Below are positions 7,766-16,049 of a stretch of DNA of 43,168 nt, in pieces. Source of the DNA: Petrotoga mexicana DSM 14811 (lineage in GTDB: Bacteria; Thermotogota; Thermotogae; Petrotogales; Petrotogaceae); contig NZ_AZRN01000002.1 of assembly GCF_002895565.1 (NCBI RefSeq), positions 1 through 43,168 of the forward strand. Direction: 5' to 3'. Below the pieces are notes generated by a model, which saw only the letters and a list, made by a program, of their open reading frames with translations, was not told where the DNA came from and did no database searches. Every line of letters begins with the position of its first letter. Within the stretch, counting starts at the first letter, position 1. Made by a program: the position numbers and the translations under genes.

Positions 7766-9267
7766 TACCTTCCCGAACTCCTTTTTATTTTGTCAATTAG
7801 TTTTTTGGTCACTTCGTAATCGTTGAACTCAACCTTTTTTCCGTGGGCGAAGAGTTGGTATTTTTCATGACCTCTTCCCGCTATGATTACCATGTCGCCT
7901 TTGTTGGCAAATCTTAAGGCTGTGTCTATGGCGGTTTCTCTATCAGGTATGATAATGAAATGTTTATCTTTGTCTATACCTTTTGATACATCTTCTATTA
8001 TTTGGTTGGGATCTTCGTCCTTTGGATCATCGTTGGTGAGAACTATGACGTCTGAATTCTCACTTACAACTTGTCCCATCAACTTTCGCTTTCCTTGGTC
8101 TGCGTTTCCACCGGCCCCAAATACTGTGATTATCCTACCTTCAGTTATTGACGAAGCGGTTTTTAATACTTCGTTAAGTGCATCAGGGGTGTGTGCAAAA
8201 TCGATAACCGCAACAAATCCCAACGATTGACTGTTTGGAACAATTTGGAACCTTCCAGGGACACCTTTAAATGTGAAAATGGGATAGATGATTTTTTCAG
8301 GATCCAGCCCGAATAGGGTTGCTATTACAAAGGCATTTGTTATATTGTAAACGTTGAACTTCCCAATCAAGTGGGATCGTATTTCAAAACTCTTATTTTC
8401 CTTTGTTGTTATCGTGAATTTCATTTGTTGAAGCGTTTGTTCGTAATTATCTATAACAAAGTCTGCGTTTTTTTTAAATCCATAGGTGATAACTTCTTTT
8501 CCGCTTTTAACGAAGTCTTCTTTGTTCAACCTGTCGAGATTAATTATTATTTTTCCTTCATCTTTTAAATAGTTCATCAGGGACAATTTGATATTTTTGT
8601 ACTCTTCAAAATCTTTATGATAGTCCAGATGATCCCTTGTGATGTTTGTGAAAGATATGATATCGAATTTAAAGCCTTCAATTCTTCTTTGATGGATAGC
8701 ATGAGAGGATACTTCCATGTTTATAAATTCAATATTATTTTCTTTGCTGTTTTTTAATATTTTGGACAACTCTAAGATACTGGGAGTGGTGTTGTATGGT
8801 TCCTTAATTACCTCGTCTTTTATTTTAATTTCTACGGTACTTATTAGTGTCGAATCCTTATCTGATTTTTGTAAGATGTGATGAACTAAAGATACCGTTG
8901 TAGATTTGCCATTAGTGCCTGTTACTCCCAGTATTTTAAAATCATCTGGGGAGATGTCAAATAATTTGTGAGATAAATCGGCAGCAGCCTTCTTAATATC
9001 ATCTACGATTATGTATTGTAGAGAATCAGTTGTTGGGATCTTTTCTTCGTTTTGAGCAATTATTAATGAAGCACCTTTATCAAATGCTGAAAGGATAAAA
9101 TCATGGCCATCGAAACGTGAACCTTTAAAAGCGATAAAAACATCGTCTTTTTCAACGTTTTCACTGTTGTCTTTAATATCTGCTATATTGAATATTTCAT
9201 TGTTGATTACTTTCTTTTTTATATTACCGTTTAAAAGTTTTATTAATTCGTTTGAAGGGATTTTCAT
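7765..9267 (-). CDS. murE: UDP-MurNAc-L-Ala-D-Glu ligase MurE (third-residue amino acid ligase)
   Basis: A 500-residue Mur ligase that adds the diamino acid at position 3 of the stem peptide. Motifs: GVTGTNGKSTTVS P-loop (about 119-131), NTTPS, EVSSHAIHQRR, FTNITRDHLDYH, VIDFAHTPDAL, GAGGNADQGKR, and the specificity-pocket segment TNDDPKDEDP. Enzymes that add meso-diaminopimelate usually carry DNPR at that place; here it is DDPK, which argues against plain DAP use and fits the lysine-containing peptidoglycan reported for Thermotoga. First gene of the mur run, with AGGAGG 7 nt before the ATG. It is divergent from hrcA across about 136 bp. I see no convincing sigma-70 promoter for it there. Confidence 0.93.
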   Translation of the reverse strand: MKIPSNELIKLLNGNIKKKVINNEIFNIADIKDNSENVEKDDVFIAFKGSRFDGHDFILSAFDKGASLIIAQNEEKIPTTDSLQYIIVDDIKKAAADLSHKLFDISPDDFKILGVTGTNGKSTTVSLVHHILQKSDKDSTLISTVEIKIKDEVIKEPYNTTPSILELSKILKNSKENNIEFINMEVSSHAIHQRRIEGFKFDIISFTNITRDHLDYHKDFEEYKNIKLSLMNYLKDEGKIIINLDRLNKEDFVKSGKEVITYGFKKNADFVIDNYEQTLQQMKFTITTKENKSFEIRSHLIGKFNVYNITNAFVIATLFGLDPEKIIYPIFTFKGVPGRFQIVPNSQSLGFVAVIDFAHTPDALNEVLKTASSITEGRIITVFGAGGNADQGKRKLMGQVVSENSDVIVLTNDDPKDEDPNQIIEDVSKGIDKDKHFIIIPDRETAIDTALRFANKGDMVIIAGRGHEKYQLFAHGKKVEFNDYEVTKKLIDKIKRSSGR

Positions 9268-9342
9268 TAATGTTGCCTCCTAAATAATTGCTTTTCTCAT
9301 CACTCAAAACTTTTCTTGTTACAATGTAGTAAATTAATATAT

Positions 9343-9371
9343 TTGACAATGTATATAAGACCTGGTATCAT
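9343..9371 (+). promoter_or_regulatory. Sigma-70-type promoter of the hrcA operon
   Basis: TTGACA (9343-9348), a 17-bp spacer, then TATCAT (9366-9371) preceded by TGG, an extended -10. The predicted transcription start, about 9377-9379, falls inside the CIRCE operator, so HrcA binding would block initiation directly. Confidence 0.8.
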
Positions 9372-9375
9372 ATTA

Positions 9376-9402
9376 TTAGCACTTAATATGCAGGAGTGAT
9401 AA
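9376..9402 (+). promoter_or_regulatory. CIRCE operator (HrcA binding site), slightly degenerate
   Basis: TTAGCACTT-N9-GAGTGATAA: two 9-bp arms with exactly 9 bp between, against the consensus TTAGCACTC-N9-GAGTGCTAA. Each arm has a single change. The right arm contains the SD of hrcA (AGGAG) and ends one base before its ATG, so the operator covers both the start site of transcription and the ribosome-binding site. Confidence 0.88.
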
Positions 9403-9403
9403 A

Positions 9404-10411
9404 ATGGCTAAGGTGCTACACGATAGACAAAAGGAAATTCTAAAAACTATTGTTGAATTATACATAAAAAACGAAAAACCAGTTAGCTCTGATGAAGTTT
9501 TGGAAAATTCAAATATAAAAGCTAGTAGTGCCACTATTAGAAACGATATGCAAAAACTCCAAAAATTAGGATACATTTATCAACAACACTCAAGTGGTGG
9601 AAGAATTCCTACAAATCCCGCTTTAAAGATCTATTTTCAAATGATAAAAGACGCCTACAACCAAGAGGATACACATATCGAAATTCCAAAAAGGTACAAG
9701 TTTTACGATTTGAATCTTATGTTTCAAAGTTTGAGTGAACTAATAGCCAATACCTTGGAAGGTTTGGTGATTTTTGAATATCCTAATCCAAAATATGTAT
9801 ATATAACTCGGGTAACGGTTACCCCTTTGATGGATACGAATAACGTCATTACTATTTTAACAAATTTAGGTTTAGCTGTATCCAGGACGGTTGAAATATA
9901 TGGTCTGCCACCTTCAAAGGAATTAGAAAATATTTTGAATAATGGTCTTGTTGGCAAATCTTTTCATTCACTTTTCATGTTTCTTTCAGCTCCAAAATTC
10001 GAAACAGAAGATCTAAGGGTGACTAATTTCATAGAGATTTTGGGGCATTTAACATCTGAGTTCAACAGAAAAAAATATATTATAAGCGGTCTTGAAAAAA
10101 TCATTTCTCAATCTATTCCAGACTTGGAAGCTATCGAAACATTGGCTTCAATGGTTGAAAATGATACAATCAAAGAAGGGATATTTAAACTTTTAGATTT
10201 CACCGATGATATAGAAATATTATTTGGTGAAGATTTAAACTCTAAAGCGCTAAAAAAAATGGTATTTTTTTACACTACTTATAAATTAAATGCTGATCCT
10301 CTTGGTAGAGTGTTGTTTATAACTCAAAAATACTGTAATTATGAAAAAAATTACTATTTTTTGAGAGAGTATATTTCTAGACTCTCAGAGATTATATCAA
10401 AAAATTTGTGA
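9404..10411 (+). CDS. hrcA: Heat-inducible transcription repressor HrcA
   Basis: A 335-residue repressor of class I heat-shock genes that binds CIRCE and is kept active by GroEL. The N-terminal winged helix has the family pattern LHDRQKEILKTIVELYI (about 5-21), then PVSSDEVLE and SSATIRNDMQKLQKLGYI (about 41-58), followed by HSSGGRIPT. The middle GAF-like domain and the dimerisation region follow to the end. The CIRCE site directly upstream indicates autoregulation. It leads an operon with grpE and dnaJ, though a 300-bp gap filled by repeats separates it from grpE. dnaK and groESL are not in the window. Confidence 0.95.
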   Translation: MAKVLHDRQKEILKTIVELYIKNEKPVSSDEVLENSNIKASSATIRNDMQKLQKLGYIYQQHSSGGRIPTNPALKIYFQMIKDAYNQEDTHIEIPKRYKFYDLNLMFQSLSELIANTLEGLVIFEYPNPKYVYITRVTVTPLMDTNNVITILTNLGLAVSRTVEIYGLPPSKELENILNNGLVGKSFHSLFMFLSAPKFETEDLRVTNFIEILGHLTSEFNRKKYIISGLEKIISQSIPDLEAIETLASMVENDTIKEGIFKLLDFTDDIEILFGEDLNSKALKKMVFFYTTYKLNADPLGRVLFITQKYCNYEKNYYFLREYISRLSEIISKNL

Positions 10412-10453
10412 AAATGGTATATAATTTTGTTTATAGACTCAAGAGATAAAACG

Positions 10454-10671
10454 TTTTAAAAGGGTCCCAGCTCGAAACTCTCTATGGGTGGGCTGCAGGG
10501 TGAAAGAGGCGCTAATAAAGATTAAGCGCAGCATAGAAAAAAGAACATCTTTCAAAAATAAGATTTCGATTTTAAAAAGGGTTCAGGGCGAAGCCCTCCC
10601 CATACTGGGTTTAAGGGGCTCCAGACTCTTTCCTTAGATAGGTGGGCTGCGGGGTGAAAGGGCGCAAACTT
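10454..10671 (+). repeat. GC-rich composite repeat cluster (A-spacer-B-A) between hrcA and grpE
   Basis: In order on the plus strand: a degraded module A (GGGTGGGCTGCAGGGTGAAA ending GCGCTAATAAAG), an AT-rich spacer containing ATTTCGATTTTAAAAAGGGT, hairpin AGGGC-GAA-GCCCT, CCATACTGGGTTTAAGGGG, CTCCAGACTC, then module A (CCTTAGATAGGTGGGCTGCG with GGGTGAAAGGGCGC). It occupies most of the 300-bp gap. Apart from it I see only the grpE SD. The spacer matches that of the 2553-2772 cluster on the other strand. Confidence 0.85.
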
Positions 10672-10712
10672 AAAAATAGTAATAATCAGTTTTTAGGAGG
10701 TGTTTCGCTGAA

Positions 10713-11435
10713 ATGGAAAAAAGAGACAAAGCTGAAGAAAGAGAAGAAAGAGCACAGCAAGAAGAAAGAGAAGAAATGAAAGAAACAAAAGAGAAAGAAT
10801 CAAATCAAGAAGATATCGAATCGTTGAAAAAGAAAGTAGAGGAATTGGAAAAAGAAAATAAAGAGCTGAAAAACGAGTTAAAAAAGGTAGAAAAAGAAAG
10901 AGATGAATTTAAAGAGTATTCTATATATCTTAAAACTAAATTTGAAGATTACAAAAATTTAGTTGAGAAAGAAAAAAAGCAAATAAAATTGAGTACAACA
11001 AAGAAGATAATAGAAAAATTACTTGTTCCTTTTGAAAAGTTGAAGCTTTCTTTGAATTACAAAGATGAACCTGAATTTGTTTCGGCAGTTGAGATGGTTT
11101 ACAAAGACATGTTGAAGGTCTTTGACTCCTTGAAAATGAAATTTATCGTTCCTCAAAAAGGTGATCAATTCGATCCATTCGAACACGATGTTATTGACAA
11201 GTTTGAAACGAAAGAAGTGAACGAATACTGCATATACGATGTCCAATCAATTGGTTACAAATTGGAAGGCGAAGTAATAAAACCAGCAAGGGTTATAGTT
11301 GCTGTTAAACCGAAGGAGAACACCCCGAACGGGGTCAAGGGAAAAGTTGAAGACAAGAAAAACCCTTGTGACGAAAATGCCGGTTCCGAGGAACAAACTG
11401 CGGAAGGAATCGACTCAAAAGAAGGTGATAAATAA
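10713..11435 (+). CDS. grpE: Nucleotide exchange factor GrpE
   Basis: A 240-residue GrpE, the exchange factor and thermosensor for DnaK. The first ~100 residues are almost entirely Lys/Glu-rich and form a long coiled coil (about 30-105). The four-helix bundle and beta domain follow, with the family region [20 protein letters not shown] (about 140-160), then DVIDKF and a [11 protein letters not shown] strand ending near 201. After the normal end there is a ~37-residue hydrophilic tail containing NTPNGVKGK. The ATG has AGGAGG 12 nt upstream, a little far, but no better in-frame start exists. Three bases separate the stop from the dnaJ start. Confidence 0.93.
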   Translation: MEKRDKAEEREERAQQEEREEMKETKEKESNQEDIESLKKKVEELEKENKELKNELKKVEKERDEFKEYSIYLKTKFEDYKNLVEKEKKQIKLSTTKKIIEKLLVPFEKLKLSLNYKDEPEFVSAVEMVYKDMLKVFDSLKMKFIVPQKGDQFDPFEHDVIDKFETKEVNEYCIYDVQSIGYKLEGEVIKPARVIVAVKPKENTPNGVKGKVEDKKNPCDENAGSEEQTAEGIDSKEGDK

Positions 11436-11437
11436 TT

Positions 11438-12571
11438 ATGGCTGAAAGAAAAGATTATTACAAAATCTTAGGAGTAGATAGAAATGCATCACAAGAAGAG
11501 ATAAAAAAGGCGTATAGACAAAAAGTTAAAGAGTGGCATCCTGATAGACACCGTGAAAATAAAGAAGAGGCAGAGCGCAAATTTAAAGAGATTCAGGAGG
11601 CTTATGAAGTTTTAAGTGATCCACAAAAAAGGAAAGTGTACGATAGATTCGGGTTTGTACCAGAAGAAGGAACCGCCTATACAGGGCAAAGTAGTGCAGG
11701 CGGTGGCATAGGTGATATTTTTGGAGATATATTTGGAGAAGATTTTGGTGGAGGCCCATTCTCTGACTTTTTCGATATGTTCTTTGGTACACAAGGAAGC
11801 GGAGGTAGGTCTTCTTCTAGACAAAGAAACGTTGCCAAAGAACGTGGAGAAGATATTAATGTAGTAATCAGTTTAAAATTAGAAGAAATTATGTACGACG
11901 TTAAGAAAATTGTTGAGTACAACAGGTACGAAGTATGTCAGCACTGTCATGGTACCGGAGCAGAAAACGGCACCAGTTTTGAAACTTGTCCAAGATGTAA
12001 TGGTAAAGGGGTTATAAGAGAGGAGCAAAGGAGTTTTTTTGGTAGTTTTGTTAGAACATATACATGTCCAACTTGTAATGGAGAAGGTAGAATAATCAAC
12101 CATAGATGTTCTTATTGCGCTGGTAGCGGAAAAGTTTTGAAAAAAGAAAAGATTGAAATTACGATTCCTGCAGGAGTTCCAAATAGCTATACTATGAGGA
12201 TAAGAGGGAAAGGTAATGCAGGTAAGAATGGAGGTCCAAACGGTGATTTAATTGTTCAAGTAAGAGTTCTTCCCCATGAAAAATTTGTCAGAAAAGGGGC
12301 AGATTTAGAAACAGAGATCACGATAAATTATTTGAAAGCAGTTTTGGGAGGAACGGTCAAAATTCCCACGTTGGAGGGAGACATCGAAGAAGAATTACCA
12401 GAAGGAACCAACCCTGGAACCATTTTAAGGTTTAGAAATATGGGACTTCCAGAATTTGGTGGTGGCAAAAGAGGAGATTTATATGTCAAAATAAACGTGA
12501 AAATCAACAAGCCATCGAGAAAAGAAAGGAAGATCCTTAGTCAACTTTTGGAAGAAACAAACGTAGAGTAA
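11438..12571 (+). CDS. dnaJ: Chaperone DnaJ (Hsp40, type I)
   Basis: A 377-residue J-protein that delivers substrates to DnaK and stimulates its ATPase. The J domain (about 5-70) has HPD in VKEWHPDRH. It is followed by a G/F-rich linker (about 85-130), then the zinc-binding domain with four C-x2-C-x-G-x-G repeats: [24 protein letters not shown] and CSYCAGSG. The C-terminal beta domains I and II complete it, with [13 protein letters not shown] and GDLYVKINV. Everything expected of a full-length type I DnaJ is present. It follows grpE directly, with GGTGATAAATAATT before the ATG. Confidence 0.96.
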   Translation: MAERKDYYKILGVDRNASQEEIKKAYRQKVKEWHPDRHRENKEEAERKFKEIQEAYEVLSDPQKRKVYDRFGFVPEEGTAYTGQSSAGGGIGDIFGDIFGEDFGGGPFSDFFDMFFGTQGSGGRSSSRQRNVAKERGEDINVVISLKLEEIMYDVKKIVEYNRYEVCQHCHGTGAENGTSFETCPRCNGKGVIREEQRSFFGSFVRTYTCPTCNGEGRIINHRCSYCAGSGKVLKKEKIEITIPAGVPNSYTMRIRGKGNAGKNGGPNGDLIVQVRVLPHEKFVRKGADLETEITINYLKAVLGGTVKIPTLEGDIEEELPEGTNPGTILRFRNMGLPEFGGGKRGDLYVKINVKINKPSRKERKILSQLLEETNVE

Positions 12572-12592
12572 TTCATCGTGGGGGTATAAAGA

Positions 12593-13489
12593 ATGAAATT
12601 TAATATCTCTGATCAAAAAATAGTTATCAAGGATTATATCATTATTACGCTGGGTACTTTAATTACCGCTCTGGGGTTAGTTCTTTTCATGATTCCCTAC
12701 AATATTATTGCTGGTGGTGTTAGCGGGCTGGCTATAATATTAAACAATTTTTTTGGTTGGTGGGTAGGGATACAAATGTTTGCTTATAATTTGATTTTGT
12801 TCTTTTTGGGATTTTGGTTGCTTGGAATAGGATTTGGAATAAAGAGTATATACTCGGCTGCTTTACTATCCTTTTCAACTGATTTTTTTCAGCATGGTTT
12901 AGGCTTAGATCAACTTATTCCTTCATTGATGAGAGAAACAGGAAATGCAGGTCTAGAAATGACCTTATTAGCTGCATTTTACGGGGCTTTGATAGCTGGA
13001 TTTGGCATGGGGCTAGTTATATGGAAAGGTGCAACTACCGGTGGAACAGATATAATCGCAATGATTTTCAACAAATATCTCTCTTTGAGTGTAGGTACGG
13101 GTCTTATGATTGCTGATACCGTTATAACCGCGTCTTCCATATTAATTAATCCCTTATTACCAATGTATGGAATAATAGCGATTTTTGTAACTGCAAGGAC
13201 AATAGATGGGGTGATAGAAGGATTTGAATCGACAAGAACAATTTTGGTTATAAGCGATCATTATGATAAAATTAAAGAGGATATATATAGCAAATTAGAT
13301 AGAGGAGTTACCTTTTTAAAAGGAGTAGGTAGTTACACTAATCAAGAAAAAAATATTATAATGGTGACTATTTCAAGATCAGAGATAGGCTTACTTAAGA
13401 AGATTGTAAAAGAAAGGGATAGTAACGCGTTTATGGTTATTTTACCAAATAGTGAAGCCATAGGATATGGTTTCAAAAAAATATCGTAA
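12593..13489 (+). CDS. YitT-family membrane protein (DUF161/DUF2179)
   Basis: A 298-residue protein of the YitT family, whose transport role is not established. The N-terminal ~200 residues carry five to six hydrophobic helices with family motifs GLVLFMIPYNIIAGGVSGLA (about 23-42) and IWKGATTGGTDIIA (about 143-156). The C-terminal cytoplasmic DUF2179 domain has TRTILVISDHYDKI, RGVTFLKGVGSYT and the last strand FMVILPNSEAIGYGFKKI. It starts 21 nt after dnaJ with GTGGGGG upstream and is probably cotranscribed. Its link with the chaperones is only positional. Confidence 0.88.
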   Translation: MKFNISDQKIVIKDYIIITLGTLITALGLVLFMIPYNIIAGGVSGLAIILNNFFGWWVGIQMFAYNLILFFLGFWLLGIGFGIKSIYSAALLSFSTDFFQHGLGLDQLIPSLMRETGNAGLEMTLLAAFYGALIAGFGMGLVIWKGATTGGTDIIAMIFNKYLSLSVGTGLMIADTVITASSILINPLLPMYGIIAIFVTARTIDGVIEGFESTRTILVISDHYDKIKEDIYSKLDRGVTFLKGVGSYTNQEKNIIMVTISRSEIGLLKKIVKERDSNAFMVILPNSEAIGYGFKKIS

Positions 13490-13506
13490 TAAGGAGCTGA
13501 TGGATA

Positions 13507-14856
13507 GTGGATGACCCCGGTGGTTTGTGGGGCTCATTAGTTTTACTAATTGTTCTTTTATTTCTTTCAGGATTTTTTTCTGGATCTGAAACTGCTTTAA
13601 CTACAATAGGGAAATACAGAATAAAAGAACTGATTGATGAAGAAAAAGATGAGAAAAAAAGAAAAAAGTATCAACATTTTGTTGAAAATCCAAATCATTA
13701 TTTAACCACTATACTTGTAATGAACAATCTTGTAAACATCTTAGCTACATCTACGGCAACAGTTTTTGCAGTAAGATTAATGCCGTCTTCCCATAGTGGC
13801 GCAGTTGGTTTAGTAACGGCTATCATGACCATATTAATATTGATTTTTGGAGAAATAACACCTAAGGTATATGCTAGAGAAAATAGAGAAAAATATTTTA
13901 ACTTTGCCTTTTTCACAATCAATTTTTTAAATCAACTTTTAACACCCGTTGTGTGGTTACTTGTAAATCTTTCAAACGTGTTTATCAGACTTTTTGGTGG
14001 TGAGATCATTACCAATGCTCCACCACTTATCACAGAGGACGAAATAATTTCTTACTTAGACATAGGACATGAAGAAGGGGTAATTGAGAAAAGTGAAAAG
14101 TATCTGATGCAAAGAAGTCTAGAAATGAAGGAGACTTCTGTCAAAGAAATTATGACTCCAAGAGTAGATATATTAGCCATTGAGGATACAAAGACTATGG
14201 AGGAATTGATCAAGATAATAAATGAAGAAGGATACTCGAGGATTCCTGTTTTCAAGGAAACGTTAGACAATGTTATTGGCATCGTTTACGCAAAAGATAT
14301 TTTCAAAAAACTAGACGAAGTAAAAGATTTTACCAAACTGCAAAAACTAAAAGTTGCGGAAATTATGCATAAACCATTCTTTGTACCCATAACGATGAAA
14401 ATAAGAGATGTTTTTAGAATGTTTTTAAATAATCATACACATATGGCCATAGTTGTTGATGAATATGGAGGAACAGCAGGATTAGTTACTTTAGAAGATA
14501 TAATAGAAGAGATGACCGGAGAAATTTTTGATGAGTACGATGACTACAGTGATGAAACTAATATAATAAGAGTATCAGAAAATGTTATACTAGTGGATGG
14601 TACAACACCAATTAACGATGTAGAAAGAGAGTTGGACATAGAATTTCCAGAAACTGAGTTTGAAACCATTGGTGGATTTTTACTTGAAAGGTTCAAAAGA
14701 TTTCCTAAACCTGGTGAGATATATTATCTAGAAAATTATGAATTCGAAGTAATTTCCGTAACCATTAACAAGATCGATAAAGTCAAAATAACTGTACATC
14801 CAAAAATGCAAACAGAAAACCAAGAAGGGAATGATAAAGAGAAAGATGAACGATAA
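13507..14856 (+). CDS. CorC/HlyC-type transporter (DUF21-CBS-CorC_C), CNNM family
   Basis: A 449-residue membrane protein of the CNNM/CorC family, linked in other species to Mg2+ (or Co2+) export and resistance. A DUF21 transmembrane domain (about 1-180) carries FLSGFFSGSETAL and IFGEITPKV. Two CBS domains follow (about 205-330: VKEIMTPRVDILAIE and VAEIMHKPFFVP), then DEYGGTAGLVTLEDIIEE and the C-terminal CorC_HlyC domain with FPETEFETIGGFLLERF. The GTG start has AAGGAG 10 nt upstream; an ATG at 13500 is in another frame. It is named a haemolysin in many databases, which is misleading. Confidence 0.9.
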   Translation: MDDPGGLWGSLVLLIVLLFLSGFFSGSETALTTIGKYRIKELIDEEKDEKKRKKYQHFVENPNHYLTTILVMNNLVNILATSTATVFAVRLMPSSHSGAVGLVTAIMTILILIFGEITPKVYARENREKYFNFAFFTINFLNQLLTPVVWLLVNLSNVFIRLFGGEIITNAPPLITEDEIISYLDIGHEEGVIEKSEKYLMQRSLEMKETSVKEIMTPRVDILAIEDTKTMEELIKIINEEGYSRIPVFKETLDNVIGIVYAKDIFKKLDEVKDFTKLQKLKVAEIMHKPFFVPITMKIRDVFRMFLNNHTHMAIVVDEYGGTAGLVTLEDIIEEMTGEIFDEYDDYSDETNIIRVSENVILVDGTTPINDVERELDIEFPETEFETIGGFLLERFKRFPKPGEIYYLENYEFEVISVTINKIDKVKITVHPKMQTENQEGNDKEKDER

Positions 14857-15244
14857 AAATATTGTTGAAAAATTGTATGAAGAAGCTATGAAAACAAGAG
14901 AAAATGCATATGCACCTTATTCTAATTTTAAGGTAGGAGCATGTTTATTATCAAATGATGGAGAAATCTTTTCAGGTTGTAATGTGGAAAATGCTTCGTA
15001 TGGGTTATCTATTTGTGCTGAAAGAAATGCAATATTTTCTGCTGTTGCCAAGGGCAAACGTGAGTTCAAAGCTATGTTAATCGTTGCACAAGGTGAGGCA
15101 CCTGTAAAACCATGTGGGGCATGTAGACAAGTAATGGCTGAGTTCGGGGATTTCGACGTTTATCTAGCAAATACAAAAGGGAAAATAGAAAAGACGAAAG
15201 TAAGTGAGTTACTACCAAATGCCTTTGGCCCAAAGGATCTGTGA
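14831..15244 (+). CDS. cdd: Cytidine deaminase
   Basis: A 137-residue tetrameric-type cytidine deaminase of pyrimidine salvage (cytidine or deoxycytidine to uridine). Zinc and catalytic residues are in SICAERNAIFSA (Cys, Glu) and PCGACRQVMAEF (two Cys). AYAPYSNFKVGACL and GCNVENASYG form the substrate pocket. The start is ambiguous: ATG at 14831 or the in-frame ATG at 14846. Both lie inside the end of the CorC-type gene, and neither has an SD at the best distance; the second gives a length closer to the family. Last gene before a GC-rich repeat cluster. Confidence 0.93.
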   Translation: MIKRKMNDKNIVEKLYEEAMKTRENAYAPYSNFKVGACLLSNDGEIFSGCNVENASYGLSICAERNAIFSAVAKGKREFKAMLIVAQGEAPVKPCGACRQVMAEFGDFDVYLANTKGKIEKTKVSELLPNAFGPKDL

Positions 15245-15261
15245 AATCGCTAAACATCCTT

Positions 15262-15437
15262 TTCATAAGGTGGGCTAGTAGGAGAAGAGACAAAGTCTTC
15301 TACTCTTCCTTATGCTTGGGAAACGGGCTAAAGGAACCGCAGGCCCTTCCTTAAAGGGGTGGGCAGCGGGGTTGAAAGGGCGGCCTTTTATTCTTCCTTA
15401 GATGGGTGGGCAGCGGGGCGAAGGGGCGCTAACACAA
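15262..15437 (+). repeat. GC-rich repeat cluster between cdd and the Nudix gene
   Basis: Three module-A-like units: TTCATAAGGTGGGCTAGTAGG, then CCTTCCTTAAAGGGGTGGGC with AGCGGGGTTGAAAGGGCGG, and TTCCTTAGATGGGTGGGCAG with CGGGGCGAAGGGGCGCTAAC. The first two are separated by a module-B remnant, GGAACCGCAGGCCC. Oriented with the flanking genes. The final GCGCTAACACAAG is identical to that at 39536. Beyond it, to 15488, only the nudF SD is visible. Confidence 0.82.
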
Positions 15438-15488
15438 GCTTTAGAGTTTCTAAAAATAATAAAATTATAATTTAGGAGTCTAACTATT

Positions 15489-16019
15489 ATGGATTTAATA
15501 GAAAAAGAATTATCAAAAGAAGTTATCTTTAGAGGAAAAATCTTGAATCTAGAAAAATACAACGTTGAATTACCAAACAAAAACACATCAACCAGGGAAG
15601 TTGTTAACCATCCTGGAGCAGTAGCAATATTGCCAGTAGATAATGAAGGAAACATCTACCTCGTTAAACAATACAGATTCCCAATAAGAAAAGTATTAAT
15701 AGAAATACCTGCAGGAAAGTTCGACTCACCTAATGAGAACCCTTTAGAATGTGGCAAAAGGGAATTAGCAGAAGAAATAGGAAAGCAAGCAAACAAATGG
15801 GTTGAGTTAGGATACATATACACAACCCCAGGTTTTTCAACGGAAAAAATATATTTATATCTGGCCAAAGAATTAAATGAAGTTGGAATCAATCCAGATG
15901 ATGACGAGTTTGTTGAAGTTTTAAAGGTAACAACAAATGAAATGAAAGAGATGATAAAAAAAGGTGAAATTACCGATTCAAAAAGTATTTGTGCTTTCTA
16001 CAAATATTTACTTCTTTAA
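15489..16019 (+). CDS. nudF: Nudix hydrolase, ADP-ribose pyrophosphatase type
   Basis: A 176-residue Nudix protein that probably cleaves ADP-ribose to AMP and ribose-5-phosphate. The Nudix box runs from GKFDSPNENPLECGKRELAE into EIG (about 77-99) with the full E-x7-RE-L-x-EE-x-G core and one extra residue near its start, as is common in the ADPRase group. AVAILPVDNEGNIYLVKQYR upstream and GYIYTTPGFSTE downstream also fit the ADPRase subfamily. TAGGAG precedes the ATG. It is probably the first gene of nudF-gltX-cysS-cheX. Confidence 0.87.
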   Translation: MDLIEKELSKEVIFRGKILNLEKYNVELPNKNTSTREVVNHPGAVAILPVDNEGNIYLVKQYRFPIRKVLIEIPAGKFDSPNENPLECGKRELAEEIGKQANKWVELGYIYTTPGFSTEKIYLYLAKELNEVGINPDDDEFVEVLKVTTNEMKEMIKKGEITDSKSICAFYKYLLL

Positions 16020-16049
16020 TAAAATCAAAAAATTTTGGAGGACTAAACG

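Noticed and set aside
10397-10425. Separate promoter for grpE just after hrcA (TATAAT at 10420)
   Set aside because: The -10 is good, but no -35 lies at an acceptable distance and it overlaps the hrcA end; the AT-rich background makes it weak evidence.
12328-12510. Minus-strand frames inside dnaJ and other conserved genes
   Set aside because: They lie antisense to strongly conserved genes, have no SD and show no protein-like pattern.
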